Origin: Varanus komodoensis
Lineage: Eukaryota; Chordata; Lepidosauria; Squamata; Varanidae
DNA: 64,000 bases
NCBI RefSeq assembly: GCF_004798865.1
Contig: NW_025336259.1
Span: 248,001 to 312,000, forward strand
Direction of reading: 5' to 3'
The translations under genes and the position numbers were made by a program. Shown here piece by piece: positions 22,136 to 32,500 of the stretch. Every line of letters starts with the position of its first letter. Within the stretch, counting starts at the first letter, position 1. Under the pieces are notes generated by a model. That model did no database searches and was not told the origin of the DNA. It saw only the letters and a program-made list of their open reading frames with translations.

Positions 22136-23497
22136 TTGAGAAAGCAGCCCTATGAAGCTGGGGATTTAAAAACCAGCTTCCTTCCACCCTTTCCCACTCA
22201 AAGGCCGTCCTCTTGGGAGCAGCCTTCCGGTTCCTTCCAGCCAAGCGGGGAGAGCCCTGCAGCACTGCTCCACCTCTGCCTCAGACGGATTGGGGCTGCA
22301 CACCTGGACCGACACCTGTTCGTCCCTTGCATGAAGGCCAGAGGGAGGGCCGGCTCACGCAAACCGAGGACTTGGGAGTCCCCTGAATGTGCAAGTATAT
22401 GCCTGCATCTCTGAGGAGGATTTCTATCTTAGTTACTGCGACAGGCAAATCTTGAAAGCATTTCCGTTTTCACAGGGCGCAAGAGCCGCTTCCCAGGGTG
22501 CTGAATGTTCCCTTGAGCCATAAAGTGGAAGGCGCGCTCCGGCCGTGGGCACGGAGGGCGAGAGGCATCTGGGTGCCCGCGTCCTTTCATAGTAGGATGC
22601 GGCCAGCCGTGGACACCGCTTCCCCTGGGCTGCCCACTGCTCTTCCTGCCATCTGGGAAACGGGTTGCGGCCCTCTGCATTGCTGGAACATGCTTGCCCA
22701 AAAGAGATGGGGAGGGCAGAAAGCAAGCGTGCCCCCTTGGAATCCTCTCAAGCACCCCCCCCCCCAGCTACCAGATGTGGGGCGGGAGCGCTGTGCGGAT
22801 GCTGTGGCAGCTGGTCCCCAACTTGCACAGCCCAGAGGGGACGCTCCTGTGAAGGGCGAGTTGTGCGGGCGCAAGGGAGCGGAAGTGGCCTTCCCGCGTT
22901 GTGGCCTTCGGCTGAGCCACGTGCCCTCGGACGGCCCGAGCAGGATTGTGGCAGGCGCTTCCCAAGGGTCCAAGCCGGGGGGCCCCGAGGCTTGGGATGA
23001 AACGGAGGCGCTGGCCCTGCTTTCCCACCTCTGCCGAAGCAGGAGGGCAGGTGTCCAAACGGAGGCCTTGAGGAGCCCACGCCTGTGAAGAAGACAGACC
23101 TAGAGGCCCTTCCCTGTGAAGGGCTTCGGTCCCCTCAAGGGAGCGGGAGCTTTTCCTGGGCCCCAGTTCCGGTGGCCCTTTCAGGGGGCAGTCCTCTGCT
23201 GTTCCTGGCCTGGGGAGCTGCAATTAGCCACAGTCTGCAGAGTTCGATGAAGCTCTTGCAGACTGGCAGCTCCTGTTTGTAATTTTAAATGGGGAAAATG
23301 TGCCCAGGGGCTGTTCAGGTATTACCCTTTGTGAAGCTGTGTGTGCTGATGCAAAGCGGTGCCGGGGTTTGTCCTTGCCGTCCTCTTTTTATCCGTGATC
23401 TCAGTGTTTTGTCGGTCTGTTTCTAGTACAGTGAAAGGAGGCAGCTGAAATGTTGTGCTCCGTTTAGCTTCTCTCCCTGCCCCGCCAAATGGTCTAG

Positions 23498-23637
23498 TCC
23501 GACCTTCCTCGGCTGGACGCCCTTCAGGCTTTCTGCACTGGAATGCCCAGCTTTCCTGCCCATTGGCCATTCTGCCTGGGGATGATGGACAATGGAATCT
23601 GAAAGGCCTGCGGGGCACTCGCGTGTAGGAAAGCTGG
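23498..23637. repeat. Palindromic repeat, near-complete copy
   Basis: The unit begins GACCTTCCTCGGCTGG and ends CGTGTAGGAAAGCTGG-like, with arms containing CTGGAATGCCCAGCTTTCCT and GGGGATGATGGACAATGGAA around a CCCATTGGCCATTCTGCC centre. The two halves are imperfect inverted repeats. It is one of at least four related units in the window. Confidence 0.5.
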
Positions 23638-23835
23638 CCTGTTATGTACGTTGCAACTTAACCAAGTGACCACGTGCAGCTGGAGGGCATTTGGACCGTG
23701 GCTGGATCGCGTCTGCGGAGCTCCTCCGCTGGAGTTGCGAGCAGCACAATCAGTCAGAAGACAAAGCAGTGAGAACGCTGCCAGGCGACAGCGTGAAACT
23801 CCTGCACGCGGGTGCAGCTTTCCGTTGATCCAGGC

Positions 23836-24215
23836 CAGTGACGGCGAACCTTTGAGAGGCCGAGTGCCCAAACTGCAACCCAAAACCCACTGATTTATCA
23901 CAAAGTGCCAACACTGCAACAAAACCCGAAAACTGAGGTTTCCGTTTAGAAAAAACTCCTCACAGCCAGTCCAAGCCAATATATAAATGTCCTTGGCAGC
24001 GCACTGACCGGCCATGCGAAAGCTCGGACAAGTCGCGGCTCGTGACATCATTGCCTGGCGCCGCTACTCCCTTCCAAGCATGCGCACGGCCCCTGTGTGC
24101 ACGGTTATCCGATGCTCGGCTGCTGGGGCGATGCTGGGGCGACTCGGCTCGTGTGCCGACAGAGAGGGCTCTGCATGCCCGCTGTGGCACATGTGCCATA
24201 GGTTCGCCACCACTG
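23836..24215. mobile_element. hAT-type non-autonomous DNA transposon
   Basis: The 380-base element starts CAGTGACGGCGAACCT and ends with its inverse, AGGTTCGCCACCACTG, giving terminal inverted repeats of about 16 bases with two mismatches. Internally it carries GAGTGCCCAAACTGCAACCC and a TGTGGCACATGTGCCATAGG end, both familiar from vertebrate hAT elements of the Charlie type. There is no transposase frame. An exact 8-base target duplication is not obvious, which suggests some age. Confidence 0.7.
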
Positions 24216-24364
24216 CCTAGACCCTACCCTGGGGCACTCCCCTAGCCCTAATATAGCCCACTGATCTAGGCTCTCCTGGATGAGCCGAGTCCACCTTGGA
24301 GGCTGTGCCTGCCGTCCCCAGACAATTTGTGGCAAAAGAGGCAGCGGGAACGGAGCAAAATAGC

Positions 24365-24370
24365 TTTATT
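24365..24370 (-). terminator. DNAJB13: DNAJB13 polyadenylation signal
   Basis: TTTATT on the plus strand is AATAAA on the minus strand, 38 bases beyond the DNAJB13 stop codon. The 3' UTR is therefore very short. Confidence 0.75.
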
Positions 24371-24407
24371 CCTTGCTTGGGGAGGAGGGGAGCGAAGGCC
24401 GCGCGCC

Positions 24408-27400
24408 TCACTGCAGGAGGGCCTCCTGCAAGAGCTCCTTCTTGGCCGGCGTGAGCCTGGCAGGAAAGACGATGTCGAAGTACATCAGCAGGTCCCCCTT
24501 GCAGGTGGGGTCCGCGGACAAGGGCATCCCTTCCCCCGGCACCACTTTGAAGTACTTGGGGCTGCAAGGGCGAGATGGAGACGGGTCGGGAGGCGGAGGG
24601 GCTGGGGACCCCTGGCAATTCTGTGCAATGCTGATGGAGCGGAAGGGAAGGGAACCCGACAGCCGCCGGCTGTAGCCGCCCCCCCGCCCCAAAGCTGGAA
24701 GCGTTTCCACTGCCGCAGGGCCTGGCAGGCTCTCTGCCTCCTCCGGAAAGGCAGGACTCTGCAGGAAAGCCTTCGAGGCAGCCCTGGGGGGGCCCAGGCT
24801 GCAGGCAGGCGCTCAGAAGGGGGCCCTTCCACGCCCGGTGCTTCCCGAAAGCTCTCCCCTCGCTCCGAGCCGAGGGCCCCGCATGGCACTCACTGGACGA
24901 TGTCATTGATGGGGATGTTGAGCAGTCGCTCGTCCAGCGTCCGCACGTCCACGGTGCACCCGATCAGGGCCTGCGGGAGAGCGGCGAGCTGAGGCCAGGG
25001 CACGACAGGAGGGCTGCTCGCCTCCCAGCGGCCCGGCTTTCGGCTGGAATAGCCTGCTCTTGGAGGAAGTGTTTTGAGTGGACCAGAAGCCGGCCAAAGC
25101 CAGGCCTGAGGTTCGTGCAGAGGGGCGACAGGCAGCCTCCTTGAAGAGGGACACGCTCTGCAGCTGGCGCACCTGGACAATCCACAGGTGCCCATGCGGA
25201 GAGGAGGGAGGATCATGCGAGACCTGGGGGGCAGGAGCTTGAGGTCGATCCTGGCGAGCCGCTGGCCTCGGGCACCGCTCGAGGAAGCCAGCCTGGCCCA
25301 GGCAGAAGGGCTAGCGGGCCTCTGAGAACCCCTTGTGGCTGGCAGAGCTGGAGCGAAATCGCAAGCCCGCCTCGGGGGATGGGAAAGCAGGGCGTGCGCG
25401 TTCCGCCTGGGGGTTGGAGTGAAGAAACGGGGAATCTGCCAGCCCGAAATCTGCCCGCCTTTGCTGAGCGGGGGCAGTCTATGCCACCCGACTCCCCTCC
25501 ACAATTCTGCCGATAATTACCTTGTAAGTGGCATGTCAGGCAATGCAAAGCATTCTGGAACATTTGAGGGGGGGGGCTGGTTGGGTTGCCCTCCTGGCTG
25601 GCACCCCACTGCCTCACCTTCCCCAGGGGGAGAGTGGCCACATAGATCAGGTTGTCGCCCTCTCTCTTGAACCTGGGGTGGAGCTTCTCCTTCACGATGA
25701 AGATGATGTCTGCGGGGATAATATTGGGGCCCTAAAACAGAGGAATCGTGGCCTGTTGTTTCTGCCTGAGGCAAGCATGGGACTGGGCCCGCAGGAAGCC
25801 CAGGGTGGCCGTGTGCGACCCAGACAGGGCTGGGCTCAGGAAGGGCCGGAAACGGGTCCTTCCTGGCCCTTCTCCCACTCCAGTCCGAGCAGCCCAACCC
25901 CCGGGATATCTCCATCCGGGAACTGCACCCTCCCTGAACGTGGCATCAGGTCTTGCAGGCAGCCTCCCAGGTCAACCTGGGCAAGAGCACAGCCGCCTCG
26001 CCCCCAGCGCCCCACGCCACCTGGTCGCCCTCCTCTTGGAAGGTGATCCTGGTCCCTTGCTTCCACCCGGGCTGCACGTCAATCGTGAGGATCTTGTCTT
26101 TGATGGTGGACGCGTGGCCATCGGGGTTCATCACCTGCGGGGTGGAGAAAGCAGGCCTGGGAATCCACAGACACCCAGGCGAGGCACGAGAGGCGGCCCT
26201 TTAGTGAGGCTGGGGGTGATGCCGCAACACAGGATGCGGGAGGACAGCACGGGAAGGCCGCGGACACCTAAATGTCACATCGTCAGCCAGATGCAGGCTC
26301 TCACCTGCAGGCCCCACTGGCCGTTGCTGCCAATGTGAATGGCATGTCCAGAATACGAACGGCCTCCGCCCCACGGAGCATGCCAGCTAAAACTAAAACT
26401 GGAGTGGAATCTGCATGAACTTAATTTACACAAACTTTGGCTTTGAACATAGAAACTGAGCGAGTCAGAAGGGGCCTCCCGGGCCATCTAGTCTGACCCC
26501 TGGCTCCAGCCAGCTCCACTCACGACATGCCCACCATGTGCATGTCCAGCCTGTCCTTGAACACCCGCACCGATGGGGCCTCAGCCACCTCCCAGGGAAG
26601 CCCATTCCACACCCCGGGGGTCCTGACTGTCAGCATCCTTTGCCAAAGGCCGAGTGGGGAAACGGTGGGTTTTGAAGGCGGGAACTGACAGGCACATCAC
26701 AAGGAATGAGGAAGTCCATTCCGGGGACGAAAGCAGCAGGGGAGATGCAGTGGCATCTTTGGTCGGAGGTGGGCACCTGGCGACAGGGATGAGCTTCTAG
26801 AAGCATGCCGAGATGAGCAGCCGGGGAGGGAAGGCGGCAAGGCCAGGAAGGCTCCATGCTCCATCCAAGAGCCTGTGCAAAGCTCCAGTTGGTTCCTCTC
26901 TTACGCAGAGAGACACTATTTGAATCCATCCCTTTTCCACTTGTGGATTCTGCGACACGTGCATTCAGAATTGCCCCCCCCCCCGAGAGTGTTGTGAAGC
27001 CCCCAGACCTGGGCACAGAGTTTCTTTCCGTACCCTGCGTGAGATCTTGATTTTCTTGGTGCATCCGTAGAAGAGGTCTTCCAGCGAAAGGTAGAGGTCT
27101 CGCTCTATGGGGGGGTCCTTCTTCCTCACCCCCCTTCCTCTCAGCCCCCCAAAAGCCATGTTAACTTCACCCCCTTCTCCAGTGTAGAATTCTAAGCCAG
27201 AGAAAGAAAGGGGCAGCATTAGGGGGTGGGTGGACTTTTTGGGGGAAAAATCACTAATTTTACTTTAAAAAGTGATACTGTTTTAGAACAAAATAAGAAT
27301 GTTTGGAGGATGAAACATTTAGCAAGCCTGAGGCCCTGCAACAAAAGGAAAATTAGGCAACGCCATGGCTCAGCATCAGGTGATGCAGAAAGTGTCTATA

Positions 27401-30400
27401 AAGGGTGAAGTCACGGCCTGTGGGGATGGGAATGGGAAAGCTCCTGTGGGAATGGCTTTCAGCGTTTTCCACCTCTGGCTAGGGAAGGAAGCCCTTTATT
27501 TTATTTATTTATTTATTTATTAAAACATTTGTATGCCGCCCCATTCGCCGAAGCCTCGGGGCGGCTTACAACAATTAGTTAAATAATTATAATTAAAAAT
27601 ATAAACATTAAAATAAAATACATACAATATAAAATAAGCCACCCTGGCCAGATAAAATTCAATAATATTAACATTTAAAATGCTGCTTAAATAAAAAGGT
27701 CTTCGCCTGGCCCCGAAAAACAAATAATGACGGCACCAAGCGGACCTCTCTGGGGAGCGCGTTCCCTTTCCGCTCATCATGAGAGGAAGAGTTTTCAGTT
27801 TTGCAGGAGCTACAAAACTTGGGCGTCTGTGTGACGCCCGCCTGCAAAAAGACCAGCTGGCACTTAATACCAAGAGACGCTTTTCTGCTGCTTCCGGAAA
27901 GGCCCCTTGGAGACCTGCTGGCAACCGTGGCCCAGGCGGGCCACGTGGGGAGGACGGCAGACGAAGGAGGCCTTCTCACCCAGCGCAGCATGTGGACCTA
28001 CCAGCAAAGGGGTTGTCCCCTCCAAAGAACTCCCGGAAGACTTTCTCTGGGTTTCCATGGAACACGTAGCCTTCCGTCCAGGGCGTATCGATCCCAAACT
28101 CCAGGGGAATCCCTCCTTTGAGGCCTTCTTCCGCAAATTTATCGTAGATGCTCTTCTTCATAGCTAACGAACAAGGAGATGCCATGCATTTGGTCACGGG
28201 AGGGAGAGATTCTGGAGGTAGGCAAATATATACGTGGCAAAGTTTTTCTTATTATCACATACATTTATGTAATAAATGGTAAACAAGCTGGGACCCGGGA
28301 GAGATTATTTGGGAAAAGGAGACTGGTGGGGAGGCAGGAAGGTTGTCAGTGATCAGCCTGCTCTTTTCTCTCACACACACATGTACCTGCACACACAGAA
28401 ACACGTACCTGTAGAACGGCAAAATTTGCTGCGCCTTTACGTCTGCTCATGGCAGACCCTGCCACACCACCCTCAAGGGGAGCCTGGCAACGCTGGCAGC
28501 CGTGTTGAGCCAGACTGACACACCAGTCCTAGCCCTCCACGTCTCGGCCAGGAGCACATATTCTGTAAAGCGGAGAGTTCTTTGCTGCCTGTTCCAGACC
28601 GTGCCAGCACGTTTAATTATTCTGATCATCTTTGGGGGCATAACGTGAAGCGCGTAAGAGGTTTTGTGGTTTAATTTGTGTCAACAGTTGTAGCTTTTAA
28701 AATCTGGTTTTTACAGTTTGTATTACATTTTATGATCTTTTATTGCTGTTCTGTGTTCGATATTGCAGCAGGAGAATGATTTAAGCCACTTTGAGTTCAT
28801 TGGGAAAAAGCAGGGTATGAATTTAATTTAAACATTTAAAATGGCAGTTTTCATGAAGTGCTGGATCTGCAAACAGGATCTTCTGCACTCCTGAAAAACC
28901 AGCCGGGCTGTGCGCTCTCTCCCTCACCAGAAGCGCCATGGCTGCATACACCTGTTGCTGAAGGCAGGGGGCCTTGCAGCCAAATGCTGGAGGGGTCCTG
29001 TGAGCAGCAGGTTCGCCACCCTGTGTAAGGCACGCTGGACTGGATGGACTTCGAGTCTGGTCCCACATGGCTGTTCTTATCAAACTATGGTCCCCAGGAT
29101 TCTTTGGGGAAAGCCAAGGTTGATGCAGTGGTATAAAGAGACATCTAACTGATATTGCCTGATGTTCCTTCAAGACAGGAAGCAATCCTTCCCATGATTA
29201 GAGAGAAAAACATAGAAACAGAGCTAGTCAGAAGGGGTCTCCTGGGCCATCTAGTCTGACCCCCGGCTCCAGCTGGCTCTGCTCACGACATGCCCACCAT
29301 GTGCATGTCCAGCCTGTCCTTGAGCACCCTCACTGATGGGGCCTCAACTGCCTCCCAAGGAAGCCCATTCCACACCCTCGGGGTCCTAACCGTCAGGAAG
29401 TGCTTCCTGGCATCCAAATGGAGCCTTGGTTCCCTGAGCTTTGCTCCATCGGAGCCCGTCCAGCCTTCCTCTGCAGGGGAGAACAGGTCTCTCCCCACCT
29501 GCGTGTGACACCCCCTCACATACCTGCATGTCGCCAACAGAAAAAGGCCTACAGCTTCCTTCTGTTTGGGATAAAAAGGCCTGCAGCTTCCAGCATGTCC
29601 CAGGGCAGTCCTAGGAATGCACAGGAAGCAGCCTAATGCCAGTTCTTCCATTCTGCAAATGGCGCACGCAGCACCAGAATCGCTTCCTACTTACGATCGC
29701 TCAAGACATCATACGCCTCGGCCAGCTGCTTGAACTTCTCGGGGGCCCACGGCTCCTTGTTCTTGTAAGGGTGGTACTTCAGCGCCAGCTTCCGATAACT
29801 GCAAGACACACATTGGGGCAAACCCTTTACGTGGGTGCAGCGGGGAGGGATGGGGGGCACCCTGGGAAGCAGGGTGCTGGACCGGATGGATGCGTGGACT
29901 GATCCAGCCCAGCTCGCCTAATGTGCTGGGGGCTTATGCAAGGAGAAGGACCAGAAGTGCACAACATTTTCTGCAAACAAGGAATATTAAAGATCTGGAT
30001 AAAGGCCTCGTCAGATGTTGCTGGGGGAAGAGGAAGGTCTTACTCTGCTGCCAAAAGAGAAGGCTGGTTGCCGGGGGGCCTCCCAGGGGAAACTGCTGCC
30101 TCACTGGGGGCCACGACTGAAAGGCGCCTGCCTCCCCCGCCACAGCCGCCTGCAAGCAGAACCGTGTCTCTTGAGGGGATTGATTTTCATGGATGGGGAG
30201 CAGAGAGACCCACAAACGGGCCCGGCGCTGCACTGCATGCGAGGGAAGGGGGCGCAGGCAACAAAAAGCAGGCTCCTGCGGCGCGGGGTCCCTCCGGGGG
30301 GCCCGCGCTGGGGGAGGCCAGCCTAAAGTACTCATAAGCCCGTGCGGTGCTGTGGTTCAAGAGGAGGCCTGGACTCGGGCGCTTTAGGATCCTGCAGGGC

Positions 30401-30575
30401 TCGCTGCCTGCAGACCCGCGGCACGCGACCCTCCGTGCACGCAAGGCGCGTCCCCACGTGCGGCACACACGTGCACGCCGCGGCTCCCGCCCGCCCCCGG
30501 GGCTCACGCCTTCTTGATGTCGGCATCCTTGGCGCTGCGGGTCAGCTCCAGCACGGCGTAGTAGTCCTGCCCCAT
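24408..30575 (-). CDS. DNAJB13: DnaJ homolog subfamily B member 13, eight exons
   Basis: Axonemal J-protein of the radial-spoke family (RSP16 relative), found in cilia and sperm flagella. Exons in gene order: 30508-30575, 29695-29798, 28002-28163, 27034-27191, 26021-26134, 25618-25731, 24894-24970, 24408-24561. All junctions fit GT-AG and phases agree, giving 316 aa, the same as human. Residues 1-70 form the J-domain ([19 protein letters not shown]). The helper motif HPD is replaced by HPY at about residues 32-34; human has HPL there. A glycine-rich [15 protein letters not shown] link follows, then the two C-terminal beta-domains with [19 protein letters not shown] and [16 protein letters not shown]. 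There is no zinc-finger domain, as in type II J-proteins. Introns carry CR1 and LINE fragments. Transcribed toward UCP2. Confidence 0.97.
26447..26633 (-). mobile_element. CR1-type LINE 3' tail in DNAJB13 intron
   Basis: Reversed tail beginning ACATAGAAACTGAGCGAGTC and continuing through the CATCTAGTCTGACCCC box to the end of the coding part (ACACCCGCACCGATGGGGCC). Same family as the element at the left window edge. Confidence 0.8.
27497..27770 (-). mobile_element. L2-like LINE 3' end in DNAJB13 intron
   Basis: Reversed copy with an A-rich end, the hairpin at 27535-27565, an AT-rich UTR, and the last codons of the reverse transcriptase ([20 protein letters not shown]). It lies in the intron between the exons at 27034 and 28002. 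Confidence 0.8.
28890..29085 (+). repeat. CR1-like 3' end, diverged
   Basis: The last part (CACGCTGGACTGGATGGACT, then CATGGCTGTTCTTATC) matches the common reptilian LINE tail of the form GCTGGACTAGATGG...CTTCTTATG. A similar short tail is near 29870-29925. The stretch is old. Confidence 0.45.
29205..29545 (-). mobile_element. CR1-type LINE 3' end in DNAJB13 intron
   Basis: A longer reversed copy than that at 26.5 kb: tail, [20 protein letters not shown] frame, and LFSPAEEGW segment. It ends 150 bases from the acceptor-side boundary of DNAJB13 exon 2. Confidence 0.8.
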
Positions 30576-31180
30576 CGCGGCGCCGGCGGCCCCTTGCCCG
30601 GCCGGCCGGCCCGCCCGCTGCTCGGCCCTCCCGTTGCCAGGGACGCCGCCGGGCCCGGGGCATGCCGGGAGTTGTAGTCCTCCCCCGCCCCGCGCAAGGG
30701 GCCGCGGAGGCGGGGCCCGCTGCCGTCAAGGAGTCTGCCTTAGGCACCGCAGCCCCCATCGTTCGCAGCCGCCCGCCGCCCTTCCGGCCGGGGATGATGG
30801 GACGGCGCCCAACGCCCCGGCAGCTTGGAGGAAGGCCGGTTCCCGGTGGCCGCCGCACCGGCGGGGAGGTTGCGATCCCGGTCAAAGTTGCGCCGGCGCA
30901 GCCCCGCAGCCCACCCCGCTCTCTCGAGCTGCCTCCCTGGGATTCCCTGGGATTCAAGGATCCCGTGGGGCGGGGGGGAAGGGCTCCTCCGCACTGGAGG
31001 GCCGGGCGCCGCTTCGCGCTTGAGATGCCGCACGTGGAGATGCCGCCCTCCCGCGGACACGTGCGCCGTCTCTCGCTCCGGTGCGTGGGAGTCCGCCGCC
31101 TTTCCCTCGTGAGGAACCCCGGGCGGCTCGCACAGCCCTTGCATCCCCCACCACCGCCCCACCGCCGTGAGAGGGGGACC
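30450..31180. promoter_or_regulatory. DNAJB13: CpG island, DNAJB13 promoter
   Basis: A GC- and CpG-rich block covers DNAJB13 exon 1 and 600 bases upstream of it. At 30660-30678 the minus strand reads ACTACAACTCCCGGCATGC, a near-perfect ZNF143/STAF site 85 bases before the start codon. GTTGCC at 30633-30638 is a possible RFX half-site, of the kind that drives ciliary genes. No TATA box is seen. No gene starts on the plus strand here as far as I can tell. Confidence 0.65.
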
Positions 31181-31204
31181 AGGCTGGCGCATCGCTGATA
31201 CCTC

Positions 31205-31415
31205 CGCGTTTATGCTGTGATGTTATTATTGCATCAGATTCCTTGCATCCTCCTCTGCTCCGTGTCATCATCGCAACAGCCCTGCGAGGAAGGCCGGGCA
31301 GGGGGGCAGTAACGGGCCCAAAGTACTCGAGCATCGTGGATAAATGGGGACCAGAATCTGGCTTTCTGGAGCCCATCACTCCAACCATTGCACCACTCTG
31401 CCTTGCACTAGTTGC
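31205..31415 (-). mobile_element. MIR-like SINE, reversed
   Basis: Contains TCGCAACAGCCCTGCGAGGA, a GGGACCAGAATCTGGC box and a CATTGCACCACTCTGCCTTG end, in the order expected for a minus-strand copy of the local SINE. It is diverged. Confidence 0.6.
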
Positions 31416-32184
31416 ACCAATATTTACATACAATTACTGGTTTCAGTGTGTTTTAGATTTTACTTTGGTGAAATGCACAATAACATGAATAGGAAATAAA
31501 AAATACTATTATTTTCTGATGATCACCAAGCGTTTTCTATGTACCCAAGGCTTTGGCATGTGAAACAGATCTCCTGAACTGAATGCCAATTTTGGTGATG
31601 TTTTGGTTTTAATGCATTTGTTTTACTGTCGTTCTAATCAAGTCTTATTTGTGATTGGCTTTGAATGCCATCCTTCTTGGCAGAAAGGTGGACTACACTT
31701 CAATAACATGTCACAATATTTACAAGGCTGCTGTGGTCTCCTTCACCTTCGGATCTTAGAGTCATGTCTGTGTGACATCGGAAGCAGGTTCTCCTTTGCT
31801 TCCCGTATGCTTACTCTGCATTAAGCCGCTGTAGACCTCAAGTATGTGCAGTTTAGCTCTCTAGAAAGCTGGTTGTGGTACTCCGCTGCGAAGAAAAAGA
31901 AAGCTTGCAACAGCAGGCACAAATTTACTTTGGTGTAAGCTTCCCTAGACTCTAGACACACGAAGTGTTACCAGGACTCTCAGATTTTCATACAGGAAGT
32001 TTTTATACTTTCAATATGTTTTTTAAACCTACTGGGGGTAAGGAAGGGTAAATGGCCAAGTCAGAAAAATATGTAAGAATAACCGACCCAGGCAATCACA
32101 TTACAACTGTTTATTTTGTACATCAATACACTGCTTCACAACAAAATTTTCAAATTTATCTTGCTGTGGATAATGAAAACATAA

Positions 32185-32500
32185 GGTAAGCCAATCAAGA
32201 ACATGAAAAGAACCATAATGGATCAGACACGAGTCCGGCATTCTGATCCCAAGTGGCCCACCAGCTGGCCACAGGGGCCCCCAAGCAAGCCATGCCATAG
32301 CAGCCCCCTCTTACCCATGTTCCCCAGCAACTGGTGCCTCTGATCCTGGGGATAACACAGTCATTAGGAATCGCCTTACTCACTGTGATTTTTTCCTGAT
32401 TCTTTTTAAAGCGCCCCAATGGCGGCCATTACCGCAACTTGTACTAGCAAATTCCATAGGTGAATTTTGCGCTGTGTGAACGAGTCCTGCATTTTTATCC
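32185..32500 (-). mobile_element. CR1/L2-like LINE 3' UTR, reversed
   Basis: The stretch follows the reptilian LINE tail in order: GGATCAGACACGAGTCCGGC, GGCCCACCAGCTGGCCACAG, CCCAGCAACTGGTGCCTCTG and GCAAATTCCATAGGTG. Next to it (32530-32760) a forward fragment with LWHSLPQEVVTAP resembles the end of a related reverse transcriptase, so two copies face each other. Confidence 0.55.

Larger units (their letters stand above)
21911..24364. other. UCP2-DNAJB13 convergent spacer
   Basis: No gene is visible between the two facing polyadenylation signals. It contains a palindromic repeat fragment (about 22080-22135), a fuller palindromic repeat (23498-23637) and a hAT-type element (23836-24215). The GC-rich part 22440-23250 has long chance frames on both strands with no recognisable protein. 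Confidence 0.6.

Noticed and set aside
22498-23088. A 196-codon plus-strand frame downstream of UCP2
   Set aside because: The region is GC-rich intergenic DNA, the opposite strand is equally open, and no family is recognisable.
24217-24906. A 229-codon minus-strand frame at the DNAJB13 3' end
   Set aside because: It overlaps the true last two exons of DNAJB13 in another frame and reads across an intron.
30187-30957. A 256-codon frame over the DNAJB13 start
   Set aside because: It runs out of frame through exon 1 and the CpG island and has no domain.
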